DNA from: Hyphomonas sp.
Lineage (GTDB): Bacteria; Pseudomonadota; Alphaproteobacteria; Caulobacterales; Hyphomonadaceae
NCBI RefSeq assembly: GCF_018402285.1
Contig: NZ_JAGYJH010000006.1
Location: forward strand, 62,001 to 126,000
Length of the DNA stretch: 64,000 bases
Direction of reading: 5' to 3'
In this document: positions 7,671-18,183 of the stretch, piece after piece
Position numbering within the stretch: the stretch's first letter is position 1
How the letters are laid out: each line of letters begins with the position of its first letter
Program-made: the position numbers and the translations under genes
The notes under the pieces: generated by a model
The model's input: only the letters and a program-made list of their open reading frames with translations
What the model was told of the DNA's origin: nothing
The model's database searches: none

Positions 7671-8864
7671 ATGAACATCCATGAATACCAGGCCAAGGCG
7701 CTGCTCAAATCCTTCGGGGCGCCTGTGGCAGAAGGCGTGCCTGTGCTCTCGCTCGCCGATGTGCAGAAGGCAATCGACACCCTCCCGGGCCCGCTCTGGG
7801 TCGTGAAAAGCCAGATCCACGCAGGTGGCCGCGGCAAGGGCAAATTCATCGAGCCGGAAGCCGGTGAAAAAGGCGGCGTTCGCCTCGCTTTCAACAAGGA
7901 AGACGTGAAGAAGCATGCCGAAGCGATGCTCGGCAAGCACCTCGTCACTGCCCAGACCTCTGCCGCCGGCAAACAGGTCAACCGCCTCTACATCGAAGAC
8001 GGCGCCGACATCGAGAAGGAGCTTTACCTCTCTATCCTCGTCGACCGCGCCACCTCGAACGTGGCCTTCGTGGTCTCCACCGAAGGCGGCATGGACATCG
8101 AAGCGGTCGCCCATGACACGCCCGAGAAGATTCTCACCGTCCAGATCGACCCGATGGCCGGCGTGACGCCTGCTGACGCCGCCAGGATCAACACGGCCCT
8201 GAACCTTTCCGGTTCGGCCGCTGAAGACGGCCTCAAGCTCTACCCGATCCTCTACAAAGCCTTTGTCGAGAAAGACATGGCGATGCTGGAAGTGAACCCG
8301 CTGATCGTTATGAAGGACGGCCATCTGCGCGTCCTTGACGCGAAAGTGTCGTTCGATGGCAACGCGCTGTTCCGTCATCCCGACGTTCAGGCGCTCAAGG
8401 ACGAGACCGAACAGGACGCCAAGGAACTCGAAGCGGCCGAATGGGACCTCGCCTACATCGCCCTCGACGGCACCATCGGCTGCATGGTCAACGGCGCAGG
8501 CCTGGCCATGGCCACCATGGACATCATCAAGCTCTATGGCGAAGAGCCCGCCAACTTCTGCGACGTTGGCGGCGGCGCCGGCAAGGAGAAGGTGGCAGCT
8601 GCCTTCAAAATCATCATGAAGGACCCCAACGTGAAGGGCATCCTCGTGAACATCTTCGGCGGCATCATGAAATGCGATGTCATCGCCGAAGGCGTGATCG
8701 CAGCCGTAAAGGAAACCAATCTCGCCGTTCCGCTCGTTGTGCGCCTTGAAGGCACCAACGTCGATCTCGGCAAGAAGATCATCCGCGAGAGCGGCCTGAA
8801 CGTCATTCCGGCCGACGATCTCGACGATGCAGCCCAGAAAATTGTCAAAGCGGTGCGGGGTTAA
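7671..8864 (+). CDS. sucC: Succinyl-CoA synthetase beta subunit
   Basis: A 397-residue ADP-forming succinate-CoA ligase beta subunit: with SucD it converts succinyl-CoA, phosphate and NDP to succinate, CoA and NTP in the TCA cycle. It opens with [16 protein letters not shown] and contains the ATP-grasp motif [16 protein letters not shown], the LYIEDG segment and C-terminal [13 protein letters not shown], where the CoA-ligase domain contacts SucD. An upstream in-frame ATG at 7632 would add 13 residues not seen in the family, so 7671 is chosen. sucD follows after five bases. Confidence 0.95.
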   Translation: MNIHEYQAKALLKSFGAPVAEGVPVLSLADVQKAIDTLPGPLWVVKSQIHAGGRGKGKFIEPEAGEKGGVRLAFNKEDVKKHAEAMLGKHLVTAQTSAAGKQVNRLYIEDGADIEKELYLSILVDRATSNVAFVVSTEGGMDIEAVAHDTPEKILTVQIDPMAGVTPADAARINTALNLSGSAAEDGLKLYPILYKAFVEKDMAMLEVNPLIVMKDGHLRVLDAKVSFDGNALFRHPDVQALKDETEQDAKELEAAEWDLAYIALDGTIGCMVNGAGLAMATMDIIKLYGEEPANFCDVGGGAGKEKVAAAFKIIMKDPNVKGILVNIFGGIMKCDVIAEGVIAAVKETNLAVPLVVRLEGTNVDLGKKIIRESGLNVIPADDLDDAAQKIVKAVRG

Positions 8865-8869
8865 GTTCC

Positions 8870-9772
8870 ATGTCCATTCTGATCGACAAGAACACGAAAG
8901 TCCTGACGCAAGGCATGACCGGCAACACCGGCTCGTTCCACACCAATCAGGCGCTCGGCTATTACGGCACCCAGATGGTGGGCGGCATTCACCCCAAGAA
9001 GGGGGGCGAGATGTGGAAGGCCGATAACGGCCAGGAACTCCCCATCTTTGCGTCGGTCGCCGAAGGCAAGGCAAAGACGGGCGCCACCGCGTCTGTGGTC
9101 TATGTCCCGCCCGCTGGCGCCGCCGCGGCCATCGAGGAAGCCATCGACGCTGAAATCCCGCTGATCGTCTGCATCACCGAAGGCGTGCCCGTGATGGACA
9201 TGGTTCGCGTAAAGGCAAAGCTCGCGAAATCCAAGTCGCGCCTCATCGGTCCCAACTGCCCGGGCATCATAACCGCCAACGAATGCAAGATCGGAATCAT
9301 GCCGGGCTCCATCTTCAAAAAGGGCTCGGTGGGTATCGTTTCGCGTTCGGGCACGCTGACCTATGAAGCCGTGTTCCAGACCACCAATGCGGGCCTCGGC
9401 CAGACCACCGCTGTCGGTATAGGCGGCGACCCGGTCAAGGGCACCGAGTTCATCGACATCCTGGAAATGTTCCTGGCTGACGATGAAACCAAATCCATCA
9501 TCATGATCGGCGAAATCGGCGGCTCTGCCGAAGAAGAAGCCGCCCAGTTCCTGATGGACGAAGCCAAGAAGGGCCGCAAGAAACCGATGGCCGGTTTCAT
9601 TGCCGGCCGCACAGCGCCTCCCGGCCGCACGATGGGCCATGCCGGCGCGATCGTTTCCGGTGGCAAGGGTGACGCAGAATCGAAGATTGCCGCCATGGAG
9701 GCCGCGGGCATCCGCGTCAGCCCCAGCCCGGCACGTCTCGGCACCACACTTGTCGAGGTGCTAAAGGGTTAG
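8870..9772 (+). CDS. sucD: Succinyl-CoA synthetase alpha subunit
   Basis: A 300-residue alpha subunit. An N-terminal CoA-binding Rossmann domain ([22 protein letters not shown] region, residues 16-34) is followed by the ligase domain with [16 protein letters not shown]. The phosphorylated active-site histidine is His257 in [13 protein letters not shown]. Family length is about 290-300, so the gene is complete. It is translationally close to sucC, and a GC-rich hairpin downstream may end the sucCD transcript before sucA. Confidence 0.95.
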   Translation: MSILIDKNTKVLTQGMTGNTGSFHTNQALGYYGTQMVGGIHPKKGGEMWKADNGQELPIFASVAEGKAKTGATASVVYVPPAGAAAAIEEAIDAEIPLIVCITEGVPVMDMVRVKAKLAKSKSRLIGPNCPGIITANECKIGIMPGSIFKKGSVGIVSRSGTLTYEAVFQTTNAGLGQTTAVGIGGDPVKGTEFIDILEMFLADDETKSIIMIGEIGGSAEEEAAQFLMDEAKKGRKKPMAGFIAGRTAPPGRTMGHAGAIVSGGKGDAESKIAAMEAAGIRVSPSPARLGTTLVEVLKG

Positions 9773-9798
9773 AAAGACCCTATAGTTGAGATATGCGG

Positions 9799-9830
9799 CG
9801 CCCGCTCCCGGCGATTCGGGGGCGGGCGTT
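9799..9830 (+). terminator. Possible terminator after sucCD
   Basis: CGCCCGC (9799-9805) and GCGGGCG (9822-9828) form a perfect seven-pair stem that can be extended inwards. It is followed by only TTGTAA, so intrinsic termination would be weak and readthrough into sucA is possible. Confidence 0.4.
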
Positions 9831-9921
9831 GTAACATAACCTGCTTCACGTAGGGGCAGGGGGTATCGTCCGTCCCTATATCAGTCGCCGGGGGCGGCAA
9901 CTCTGGAAGGATGACCTTTAT

Positions 9922-12900
9922 ATGGCCGACGATGGCAGCCCGGTGAATGGCCCCCGCAGCACGGGCAATGCGGCAATGCTGGATACTGCGTTCCTGTATG
10001 GGGGCTCTGCCCACTGGCTGGAACAGATGCAGGCGGCTTACGCCAAGAACCCCCATTCCGTGCCCGAGAGCTGGCGCGCCTTCTTCGCCGAGCTTGGCGA
10101 TGAACCGGCGAGCGCCGCTCAGAACGCGGAAGGCGCCAGCTGGAAGCGCAAGGACTGGCCGCGCCCGGCCGCCAGCGAACAGATCGCCGCTTTTGATGGC
10201 GACTGGGCCCTCATCGAGCCAAAGATCGAGAAGAAGATAAAATCCGCCAGCCCCGGCATGGCGGCCGAGGATCTCGGCCGCGCGGTCACCGACTCGATCC
10301 GCGCGCTGATGATGATCCGTGCCTACCGGATGCGCGGGCACCTCGCCGCCCAGCTCGACCCGCTCGGCCTGTCCGGCTTTGGCGAGCAGCCCGAGCTTGA
10401 CCCGGCGAGCTATGGCTTCGGCCCTGCCGACATGGACCGCAGCATCTATATCGACGGCTATCTCGGCCTCGAGCGCGCCACCCCGGCGCAGATGCTCGAT
10501 ATCCTGCGGCGCACCTACTGCTCGACGCTCGGCATCGAGTTCATGCACATTTCCGATCCGGAAGAAAAATCCTGGCTTCAGGAGCGGATCGAGGGCCCTG
10601 ACAAGGGCGTCGCCTTCACCCGTGAAGGCAAGCTGGCGATCCTGCGCAAGCTGATCGAAGCGGAAGCCTTCGAGCGCTTCCTGCACAAGCGTTATCCTGG
10701 CACGAAGCGTTTCGGCCTGGATGGCGGCGAAGCGGCCGTTCCGGCGCTGGAGCAGATCATCAAGCGCGGCGGCGCCCTCGGCGTGAACGAGATCGTGGTC
10801 GGAATGCCTCACCGGGGCCGCCTCAACATGCTCGCCGCAGTCATGGGCAAGGGCTACGAGAAGATCTTCCACGAGTTCCAGGGCGGCTCCACGCAGGGCG
10901 CGGGCGAGTTTGGCTCGGGCGACGTGAAATACCACCTCGGCGCCTCGTCGGACCGTGAGTTTGACGGCAATGTGGTCCACCTCACAATGAACCCGAACCC
11001 GTCACACCTTGAGGCGGTGAACCCGGTTGTCCTCGGCCGCACGCGCGCCAAGCAGTTCATGGAATCGCGCCAGACCGGAAAGCTCGACCGCTCGCACAAG
11101 ATGCCCCTGCTGCTGCACGGGGACGCCGCTTTTGCAGGGCAGGGCGTCGTGGCCGAATGCTTCGCGCTGTCGGGCCTTCAAGGCTACCGCACAGGCGGCA
11201 CGATCCACTTCATCGTCAACAACCAGATCGGCTTCACCACGAGCCCGATGTATTCGCGCTCCTCGCCCTATCCTTCGGATGTAGCGCTGATGGTGCAGGC
11301 GCCGATCTTCCATGTGAACGGCGACGACCCCGAGGCTGTTGTCTACGCCGCGAAAGTGGCCACCGAATACCGGCAGAAGTTTGCAAAGGATGTCGTCATC
11401 GACATGTTCTGCTACCGCCGCTTCGGCCACAATGAGGGCGATGATCCGACGATGACGCAGCCGGTCATGTACCGCGTCATCAAGGATCGTCCGTCCACGC
11501 GTGAAATCTATGGCCAGCGCCTCGTCTCCGAGGGCCTTCTGACGGCCGCCGAAGTCGACACGCAGGTCAAGGAGTTCGAGGATTTCCTCGACCGCGCCTT
11601 CGAGGCTGGCAAGACGCTGAAAACCAACAAGGCTGACTGGCTGGAAGGTCAGTGGTCGGGCTTCGGCCTGCCGTTGGACGATGACCGTCGCGGCAAGACA
11701 GGCGTGTCCAAGGCGCGCCTGAAAGAGCTTGGCGACGCAATCACGAAGATCCCGGACAGCGTGGACGCGCACAAGACGGTGGAGCGGGTCATCGCCCGCC
11801 GCCGCGAAAGCTACGAGACCGGCAAGGAAATCGACTGGGGCGGCGCAGAGCATCTCGCCTTTGCCAGCCTGCTGGACGAAGGCTTCCCGGTGCGCCTCTC
11901 CGGCCAGGATTGCGGCCGCGGCACCTTCGTGCAGCGCCACAGCCATATCGTTGACCAGACGAGCGGCGACCGGGTGACTCTGCTCAACCAGATCCGTGAA
12001 GGCCAGGCGCCGTATGAAGTGATCGACTCGCTCCTCTCCGAGGAAGCCGTGCTCGGCTATGAATATGGCTACTCGCTGACCGATCCGAACACGCTTACCT
12101 GCTGGGAAGCCCAGTTCGGCGACTTCGCCAACGGCGCGCAGGTCTACTACGACCAGTTCATCTCCTCGGCAGAGCGCAAATGGCTGCGCATGTCAGGCCT
12201 CGTGATGCTCCTGCCGCATGGTTATGAAGGTCAGGGCCCGGAGCATTCCTCCGCCCGTCTCGAGCGCTTCCTGCAAATGTGCGCGGAAGACAACATGCAG
12301 GTGTGCAACCTGACGACGCCGGCAAACTACTTCCACGCCCTGCGCCGCCAGATCCACCGCGAGTTCCGCAAGCCACTCGTCATCATGACGCCCAAATCGC
12401 TGCTGCGCCACAAGCTGGCCACCTCGACACTGGACGACATGAACACCAAGTCGACCTTCCACCGCATCCTCTGGGATGACGCCGAAACGCCGGGCCGCGA
12501 AGGCAAGGTGAAACTGGCGAAGGATAACAAGGTGCGCCGCGTCGTGCTCTGCTCGGGCAAAGTCTATTATGACCTGTTCGAAGCGCGTGAAGCTTCTGGC
12601 CAGGACGACGTCTACCTCCTGCGGATCGAGCAGTTCTACCCGGTGCCGCGCAAGTCGCTGATCACCGAGCTGAAACGCTTCCCGCAGGCAGAGCTCGTCT
12701 GGTGCCAGGAAGAGCCCCGCAACATGGGTGGCTGGACGTTCATCCGTGACGAGATCGAATGGTGCGCCGCGCAAGCTGGCTACAAACAGCCGCGTCCGAA
12801 ATATGCCGGCCGTCCGCCTTCGGCGGCGACCGCAACGGGCCTCCTGTCCAAGCACCAGGCCGAGCAGGCCAACCTTCTCAAGACAGCCCTCTCGCCCGAT

Positions 12901-12930
12901 CCGGTCGATGACCGGATCGTTTCTCCCTGA
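9922..12930 (+). CDS. sucA: 2-oxoglutarate dehydrogenase E1 component
   Basis: A 1002-residue thiamine-diphosphate enzyme that decarboxylates 2-oxoglutarate and passes the succinyl group to the lipoyl domain of SucB. Signature stretches include [21 protein letters not shown] near the N terminus, the [12 protein letters not shown] motif, the ThDP-binding [11 protein letters not shown] region, QIGFTTSP and FGHNEGDDP, and the C-terminal [19 protein letters not shown] and [10 protein letters not shown]. Length equals the usual alphaproteobacterial enzyme. GGAAGGA before the ATG supports the start. sucB follows after 29 bases, as is normal. Confidence 0.96.
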   Translation: MADDGSPVNGPRSTGNAAMLDTAFLYGGSAHWLEQMQAAYAKNPHSVPESWRAFFAELGDEPASAAQNAEGASWKRKDWPRPAASEQIAAFDGDWALIEPKIEKKIKSASPGMAAEDLGRAVTDSIRALMMIRAYRMRGHLAAQLDPLGLSGFGEQPELDPASYGFGPADMDRSIYIDGYLGLERATPAQMLDILRRTYCSTLGIEFMHISDPEEKSWLQERIEGPDKGVAFTREGKLAILRKLIEAEAFERFLHKRYPGTKRFGLDGGEAAVPALEQIIKRGGALGVNEIVVGMPHRGRLNMLAAVMGKGYEKIFHEFQGGSTQGAGEFGSGDVKYHLGASSDREFDGNVVHLTMNPNPSHLEAVNPVVLGRTRAKQFMESRQTGKLDRSHKMPLLLHGDAAFAGQGVVAECFALSGLQGYRTGGTIHFIVNNQIGFTTSPMYSRSSPYPSDVALMVQAPIFHVNGDDPEAVVYAAKVATEYRQKFAKDVVIDMFCYRRFGHNEGDDPTMTQPVMYRVIKDRPSTREIYGQRLVSEGLLTAAEVDTQVKEFEDFLDRAFEAGKTLKTNKADWLEGQWSGFGLPLDDDRRGKTGVSKARLKELGDAITKIPDSVDAHKTVERVIARRRESYETGKEIDWGGAEHLAFASLLDEGFPVRLSGQDCGRGTFVQRHSHIVDQTSGDRVTLLNQIREGQAPYEVIDSLLSEEAVLGYEYGYSLTDPNTLTCWEAQFGDFANGAQVYYDQFISSAERKWLRMSGLVMLLPHGYEGQGPEHSSARLERFLQMCAEDNMQVCNLTTPANYFHALRRQIHREFRKPLVIMTPKSLLRHKLATSTLDDMNTKSTFHRILWDDAETPGREGKVKLAKDNKVRRVVLCSGKVYYDLFEAREASGQDDVYLLRIEQFYPVPRKSLITELKRFPQAELVWCQEEPRNMGGWTFIRDEIEWCAAQAGYKQPRPKYAGRPPSAATATGLLSKHQAEQANLLKTALSPDPVDDRIVSP

Positions 12931-12959
12931 TACTCCAAAAGAAGAGACGGACACGACAC

Positions 12960-14498
12960 ATGACAGACATTGTTGTTCCCACACTCGGCGAAAGCGTTAC
13001 CGAAGCCACCGTTGGCCAATGGCTGAAATCGGCAGGCGACGCGGTGAAGAAGGACGAAGTCCTCGTCGAACTTGAAACCGACAAGGTTTCCGTTGAGGTT
13101 TCGGCCTCTGAAGACGGCGTCCTGTCGGAGATCGTGGCCAAGGAAGGCGACACTGTGGACATCGGCGCGCTGCTCGGCCGCCTGAGCGCCAATGGCGCGG
13201 CCAAGCCTGCACCTGCCAGGGAAGCGCCCAAAGCCGAAGCCAAGGCGGAGTCCAAGGCCGCCGAAGCCAAGCCGGCCGCCGCTGCTTCGGGTGGCGCCTC
13301 CACGGACGTCAAGGTCCCGGTGATGGGCGAGAGCGTTGCCGAAGGCACGATCGCCAACTTCGCCAAGAGGGTCGGCGAGAGCGTCAAGAAGGACGAGACC
13401 ATTGCCGAGATCGAAACCGACAAGGTGGCGCTGGAAGTTCCCGCTCCCGCTGACGGGGTGATCCTCGAATGGCTGGTCAAGGAAGGCGACTCCGTCACGC
13501 CCGGTTCCGTCATTGCACGGATCGGCGCCTCGGGCCCAGCCTCTGCCAAGGCCACCGAAGCCGTCGCAAAGACCGAAGCGCCAAAGGCGGCTGCCCAGCC
13601 GGCGGCCACAGGCGATCGCCCTGTGTCGCCGTCAGTCCGCCGCATTTCCACAGAAGCCGGCGTCAGCGCGTCTGACATCCCCGGCACTGGCCGCGATGGC
13701 CGCGCCACCAAGGCTGATGCCCTGGCTTACGTCAATCAACCGAAAGCAAGCTCCTCGACCATGCCTGACACCGCTGCAAAACCACCGCGCGAAACCGGCC
13801 CCCGTGAAGAACGTGTGCGGATGACGCGCCTGCGTCAGACCATCGCTCGCCGCCTGAAGGAAGCTCAGGACACGGCTGCGATGCTGACGACGTTTAACGA
13901 TGTCGACATGTCGGCCATCATGGACCTGCGCAAGAAACATCAGGACTCCTTCGTCGCCAAGCACGGCATCAAGCTCGGCTTCATGAGCTTCTTCGTGAAA
14001 GCCTGCGTCAACGCGCTCAAAGAGGTCCCGGCCGTCAATGCCGAGATCGATGGCCAGGACATCATCTACAAGAACTATTATGATGTCGGCGTAGCCGTCG
14101 GGACCGAAAAGGGTCTCGTGGTTCCTGTTGTGCGCGGCGCAGATGATATGTCGCTGGCCGGCATCGAGAAGGCAATTGCCGAACTCGGCAAGAAAGCCCG
14201 CGACGGCAACCTCACCATCGGCGACCTGCAGGGCGGCACCTTCACCATCTCGAACGGCGGCATCTACGGCTCGCTGATGTCGACCCCGATCCTGAACCCG
14301 CCACAGTCGGGCGTTCTGGGTATGCACCGCATCGAGGACAAGCCGATCGTCCGCAATGGCCAGATCGTCATCCGCCCGATGATGTATCTTGCGTTGAGCT
14401 ATGACCACCGCATCGTAGACGGCAAGGAAGCGGTGACGTTCCTCGTCCGCGTGAAAGAAGCGCTGGAAGATCCCGAGCGGATGCTGCTGGAAGTCTAA
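12960..14498 (+). CDS. sucB: Dihydrolipoamide succinyltransferase (E2) with two lipoyl domains
   Basis: A 512-residue E2 subunit of 2-oxoglutarate dehydrogenase. Domains in order: lipoyl domain 1 (residues 1-76, lipoylated Lys42 in ETDKVSVEV), an Ala/Lys-rich linker, lipoyl domain 2 (about 115-188, Lys155 in ETDKVALEV), a second linker, a peripheral-subunit-binding domain (about 220-257), and the catalytic acyltransferase domain (about 285-512) with the active-site pair His483 and Asp487 in SYDHRIVDG. Most E2o proteins have one lipoyl domain and about 400 residues; the extra domain explains the added length. No lpd gene for E3 follows; it must lie elsewhere. Confidence 0.94.
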   Translation: MTDIVVPTLGESVTEATVGQWLKSAGDAVKKDEVLVELETDKVSVEVSASEDGVLSEIVAKEGDTVDIGALLGRLSANGAAKPAPAREAPKAEAKAESKAAEAKPAAAASGGASTDVKVPVMGESVAEGTIANFAKRVGESVKKDETIAEIETDKVALEVPAPADGVILEWLVKEGDSVTPGSVIARIGASGPASAKATEAVAKTEAPKAAAQPAATGDRPVSPSVRRISTEAGVSASDIPGTGRDGRATKADALAYVNQPKASSSTMPDTAAKPPRETGPREERVRMTRLRQTIARRLKEAQDTAAMLTTFNDVDMSAIMDLRKKHQDSFVAKHGIKLGFMSFFVKACVNALKEVPAVNAEIDGQDIIYKNYYDVGVAVGTEKGLVVPVVRGADDMSLAGIEKAIAELGKKARDGNLTIGDLQGGTFTISNGGIYGSLMSTPILNPPQSGVLGMHRIEDKPIVRNGQIVIRPMMYLALSYDHRIVDGKEAVTFLVRVKEALEDPERMLLEV

Positions 14499-14965
14499 CG
14501 CTGCTTCCGGGTGAACCATCCCCGGATCATCAGGGACTGAAAGAACGGAACGGGCTGATCGAAGTGGGCTGCTTTGATCAGCTCTTCGGCTTTCTGGGGC
14601 GGGCGGGCGGCCACATCGCGCCCGAACATTTCCGGAAATGCCGTGCGGCCTTCCTCGGGCAATCCTGACAGCACATAAAAGCCAAGCCGGGTTTCCATCA
14701 GTTCTGGGAAGGTTTGCGACGTCCGATCGGCGGCAATATCGGCGTTGACTAAGACCGCGCCCGGTTTCACGCACACTGAAATTTCGTTGAAGTAACGCAG
14801 GCATTCGTCCGTATCCGTATTGAAGTGCGACGCCAGGAATGAAATGGCTGCATCAAACGGGGCAGGGGCGTTCAGGCTCTCCATATAGCCCGCGTGAAAG
14901 GCGCACCGGTTTGTGACGCGCGCCGCGCCCGTCCGCCGCCGCGCGCTTCATCCAAGGCGATCAGA
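14495..14965 (-). pseudogene. Decayed class I SAM-dependent methyltransferase
   Basis: The open frame 14495-14884 (129 residues) matches the C-terminal half of small class I methyltransferases: APAPFDAAISFLASHF, then ISVCVKPGAVLVNADIA. Homology continues upstream of that ATG without a start (RVTNRCAFHAGY), then meets a TGA at about 14941-14949. In another frame just beyond, SSAASSCLIALDEARGG resembles the next part of the fold. The SAM-binding glycine motif that should precede it is not found before the next gene. This looks like a truncated and frameshifted remnant, not a working enzyme. Its stop overlaps that of sucB by three bases. Confidence 0.6.
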
Positions 14966-15153
14966 CAAGAGGAAGCGGCGCTGGAATCAGATATCAAGAA
15001 ACTCCGATAGTTGCGATAAAGGCTGGCCGGATAATCCAGCCGCGCCCAGCAGGCAAGGCCTGTGTCCGGCCGGAACGCTTTGCGCCTTGTAAAATGCGGT
15101 TTAAGTCAAACCTTAAGACAGCAAGATGGCTCTCACTCCGAAGGAAACGCTCC

Positions 15154-16026
15154 ATGTCAGCCTCCGAATATAACCCCCCGAAAGTCTGGACCTGGAACAA
15201 GGATGCGGGCGGGCGCTTTGCCAACATCAACCGCCCCATCGCCGGCCCGACGCAGGAAAAAGCCCTGCCTGTGGGCAAGCATCCGCTGCAGCTCTATTCG
15301 CTCGGAACGCCCAACGGGGTCAAAGTCACAGTGATGCTAGAAGAGCTGCTGGCGCTGGGCTATTCGGGCGCCGAATATGACGCCTGGTTGATCAATATAG
15401 GCAATGGCGACCAGTTCACGTCCGGCTTTGTGGACATCAACCCCAATTCCAAGATCCCGGCGCTGTTTGATCGCTCGGTCGATTCCGGTGTCCGCGTGTT
15501 CGAATCCGGCGCCATTCTGATGTATCTCGCCGAGAAGTTCGGCGCCTTCCTGCCCAAGTCCTATCCCAAACGCGCCGAAGCGCTTAGCTGGCTGTTCTGG
15601 CAGATGGGCTCGGCGCCCTTTCTCGGCGGCGGCTTTGGCCATTTCTACGCCTACGCCCCGGTGAAAATCCAGTACGCCATCGACCGCTATGCCATGGAGA
15701 CCAAGCGCCAGATGGATGTGCTCGACCGTCACCTCGCTGAACATGAGTATATGGCAGGCGACGAGTACACGATCGCCGACATGGCGATCTGGCCCTGGTA
15801 TGGGGCCCTGGCGCAGGGCGTCCTCTATGAGGCGGGCGAGTTCCTGGAGGTCGAAGGCTACAGTCATGTCCAGCGTTGGACAAAGCAGATCGCCGAGCGC
15901 CCGGCTGTCAAGCGCGGCCGCATGGTCAACCGCACCTTTGGCAAACCGGAAAGCCAGCTCTGGGAGCGCCATGACGCCAGCGACTTCGACATGAAAACGC
16001 AGGACAAGCTCCAGGCCGGCAGCTGA
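15154..16026 (+). CDS. yghU: YghU-type glutathione transferase (disulfide-bond oxidoreductase)
   Basis: A 290-residue cytosolic GST-fold protein of the Nu class, like E. coli YghU, which reduces small disulfides using two bound glutathiones. The N-terminal extension PPKVWTWNKDAGGRFANINRP precedes the thioredoxin-like domain (LYSLGTPNGVKVTVMLEEL; NPNSKIPALFD; ESGAILMYLAEKFG), then an all-helical domain with EYTIADMAIWPWYG. The ATG at 15154 has AAGGAAA upstream and fits the family's N terminus; the frame is open to 15094, but those residues are not conserved. The next gene starts four bases after the stop, suggesting translational coupling. Confidence 0.88.
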   Translation: MSASEYNPPKVWTWNKDAGGRFANINRPIAGPTQEKALPVGKHPLQLYSLGTPNGVKVTVMLEELLALGYSGAEYDAWLINIGNGDQFTSGFVDINPNSKIPALFDRSVDSGVRVFESGAILMYLAEKFGAFLPKSYPKRAEALSWLFWQMGSAPFLGGGFGHFYAYAPVKIQYAIDRYAMETKRQMDVLDRHLAEHEYMAGDEYTIADMAIWPWYGALAQGVLYEAGEFLEVEGYSHVQRWTKQIAERPAVKRGRMVNRTFGKPESQLWERHDASDFDMKTQDKLQAGS

Positions 16027-16029
16027 CCC

Positions 16030-17007
16030 GTGTTCGGATTGTTCGGAAGGAAGAAAGCTGCCTTTGATTTAACGGAAGGCAACCGGCATGTCCTGCCGGG
16101 GCTCGCCCTGCTCGAGGCCGGGCAGGGCGAGCCGCTCGGCGGCCTCTATGCCGGTCTTGCGCCTGCCGACCGGCTTCACTTCCTGGACGGGCTCGGCCAG
16201 GTCTCGGAGATCGGGTCGCCCTTGCCGGATCTGACGGTTCACCCCGCCATGTATGCCATTGCCGGCGGCCTGCATTATGTCTGGGCGCACCGGCTTCGGG
16301 GCTTTGCCACTGCCGACAGAACCAGCGATGCGCAGGTTATGGACATGGCTGATATGGCCGCCGTCGCCGAGGATCTTCTCGCGGCTGCCGCCGAAACAAC
16401 GCCTGGCGACAGCGTGCTGCACGGGTTCAGGTTCCGCGCCATGATGCTCACCGGCGCCCCGCAAGGCGGCTTTCAGGCGGTCACGGCCGATCTGCGCCGC
16501 TGCGGGGAGGTCAATGTCCTCTCGGAGCTCGCGCGGATGAACTACCTTGCCCCCAAATGGCATGGTAGCGTGGGTGAAATGCATGCGGCCGCCGAAGCGG
16601 CAATGGACGGCGCCCCGAACGCCGCGTTCCTCGCCCTCAAGGCCCGCGCCTTGATCGAGGAATGGCTTTACCAGACCGCCATGAATGATGATGAGGCCGA
16701 GATCGCCGCCTTCCGCGAAAAGGTGAAATCCGAGGCGCTCCGCGCCGAGGTCGCTGCGCTCGATGACCGGTTCCGGGAAGCGTTCAGGGCAGGGCCTGAG
16801 CTTTCCTTCGCCGAGGCAGGCTTCGCCCACAACAATTTCGGCGTGCTGATGACCCTCTTCAAGGACGTGGCGCGCCTGAAACCGCACCTGTCTGCCATCG
16901 CGGGAACGCCCTTCCAGACACCCTGGGGCTATATCGCGGGCCGCAATGTGGCGGGCATGATTGCAAAGCTGCGCGCAGACGCCGGTCTGCCAAGACTGAA
17001 AGTCTGA
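16030..17007 (+). CDS. Conserved hypothetical protein, helical repeat-like
   Basis: A 325-residue soluble protein that I do not assign to a named family. It begins with a short basic patch (MFGLFGRKKAAF), lacks a signal peptide and membrane segments, and is rich in Ala and Leu with regular helices; SELARMNYLAPKWHGSVGEMHAAAEAA and AFLALKARALIEEWLY recall tetratricopeptide-type helical pairs, as in DUF4034-like proteins, but this is a loose resemblance. The start is GTG at 16030, four bases after the YghU stop. Confidence 0.6.
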   Translation: MFGLFGRKKAAFDLTEGNRHVLPGLALLEAGQGEPLGGLYAGLAPADRLHFLDGLGQVSEIGSPLPDLTVHPAMYAIAGGLHYVWAHRLRGFATADRTSDAQVMDMADMAAVAEDLLAAAAETTPGDSVLHGFRFRAMMLTGAPQGGFQAVTADLRRCGEVNVLSELARMNYLAPKWHGSVGEMHAAAEAAMDGAPNAAFLALKARALIEEWLYQTAMNDDEAEIAAFREKVKSEALRAEVAALDDRFREAFRAGPELSFAEAGFAHNNFGVLMTLFKDVARLKPHLSAIAGTPFQTPWGYIAGRNVAGMIAKLRADAGLPRLKV

Positions 17008-17096
17008 ACGGTTTTAAAGGCTGCGGCGGTGCGCCCTGTTCCCTTGCGGCGGGGCCAAGGCCCATATAGGGCAGGGCGAAAGAGCTGAGAGGCCGC

Positions 17097-17441
17097 ATGA
17101 CGACCTATACTTCCGACGCGCGCAAGCACACGTCAGACACTGCCGAGACAATGGCGGATGTCCGCTATGAGATCGACCGGATCGACCGCCTGCTGGTGGA
17201 GATACTGGCTGAGCGCCAGTCCTTCATGGATGCCGCGGCCCGCATCAAGGGCCCCCGCGCCGCCGTGCATGACCGCCCGCGGATCGAGGATGTGGTGGCC
17301 AAGGTAAAGGCCGAATGCCTGAAGCACGGCCTCTCGCCCGCCATCGCCGAGCCAGTCTGGCGCACGCTGATCGATCGCTGCATCGCCTATGAGTTTGAAA
17401 GCTACGACGCGCTGCGCTTGGCGGCTGAGGCCAAATCGTAA
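17097..17441 (+). CDS. Chorismate mutase, AroQ type
   Basis: A 114-residue single-domain chorismate mutase that rearranges chorismate to prephenate for phenylalanine and tyrosine synthesis. The helical AroQ fold is visible: VRYEIDRIDRLLVEILAERQSFMDAAARIKG, with the Arg and Lys that hold substrate, and later VWRTLIDRCIAYEFESY. An N-terminal extension of about 20 polar residues precedes it; an internal ATG at 17151 would give a shorter form. The last 40 bases overlap the convergent Hpt gene. Confidence 0.85.
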   Translation: MTTYTSDARKHTSDTAETMADVRYEIDRIDRLLVEILAERQSFMDAAARIKGPRAAVHDRPRIEDVVAKVKAECLKHGLSPAIAEPVWRTLIDRCIAYEFESYDALRLAAEAKS

Positions 17442-17788
17442 ACCGCGCGGGCGGCTGCTTCGAGCGTCTCGCCCAGCGCGTCCTTCACGTCTCCCAGCAG
17501 CACCGAGGCATGGGCCGGGCTCGGCGCCGTGTGCGACCGTCCGGCCTTTTCCGCCCGCTCACATGCAGCGGCAAGCTTGAGAGCGCCGATCCCGAGGCTC
17601 GCGCCTTTCAGCGTGTGGGCCGCATCGGCCCATTGGCGGGCCTCGGCACGCGGGTCGAGCAGGCGCGACCAGAGCTGGGCCTGCTCGCGAAAGATGCCGA
17701 TCACTTCCAGGGAAAGTTCTGTATCGCCGCCGGTCATCGCTGCGAGATGGTCAAGGTCAAGCACGGGAAGGGACGTTTCGGCAGGCAT
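17402..17788 (-). CDS. Histidine phosphotransfer (Hpt) domain protein
   Basis: A 128-residue protein built of one Hpt domain. The phosphorylated histidine is His58 in AHTLKGASLGIGA, the standard H-x-L-K-G context. Such free Hpt proteins relay phosphate between hybrid kinases and response regulators. No kinase or regulator is adjacent, so partners are unknown. The gene converges on the chorismate mutase gene and shares 40 bases with its 3' end. Confidence 0.85.
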   Translation of the reverse strand: MPAETSLPVLDLDHLAAMTGGDTELSLEVIGIFREQAQLWSRLLDPRAEARQWADAAHTLKGASLGIGALKLAAACERAEKAGRSHTAPSPAHASVLLGDVKDALGETLEAAARAVYDLASAAKRSAS

Positions 17789-17952
17789 CTCGCGCTCCTC
17801 TTGGCCAACAGAGCCTGATCTGGCCCGGTTAGCGGCGCGTTAACTGGTGGCTCCCGGTAAGATCTTTCAATCCGGACAGATTGCCCCAAGGGTCCATTTC
17901 TGGTAAGGGCCTCCCCGAGGGTCAAAAAGGCCCGGAATTCCAGTCTGGAAAC

Positions 17953-18102
17953 ATGATCATGACCGAATTTCTGATTTTCGTCCGCAATCTCGTGCTGGCC
18001 GCAATCTTCGCTCTGATCGGGCTGGAGTTTGCGCCCAAGGCTCCGGATCAGACCCCGGACGACCAGCGTGACTCAAAGGTAACCCTTTCGCTCCTGCGCT
18101 GA
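17953..18102 (+). CDS. Small single-span membrane protein
   Basis: A 49-residue open frame, MIMTEFLIFVRNLVLAAIFA at the start, with one hydrophobic segment (residues 5-25) and a charged tail containing DQTPDDQRD. A second ATG at 17959 gives 47 residues. No family recognised. It lies 81 bases upstream of the TipN-like gene on the same strand and could be co-transcribed. Short length makes the call tentative, but the composition is typical of a real membrane peptide. Confidence 0.45.
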   Translation: MIMTEFLIFVRNLVLAAIFALIGLEFAPKAPDQTPDDQRDSKVTLSLLR

Positions 18103-18183
18103 CTCGAAAAAACAGGGCACTAGCCCTCTGTCGCCGTGCAATCAGCACTCGCAGGAAACTGCAAGGCAGGTTATACACATACC

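Noticed and set aside
7536..10980. Long minus-strand frames opposite sucC, sucD and sucA (7536-9074, 8861-9640, 9769-10980)
   Set aside because: Shadow frames of strongly conserved TCA genes; no motifs, no ribosome sites at plausible starts.
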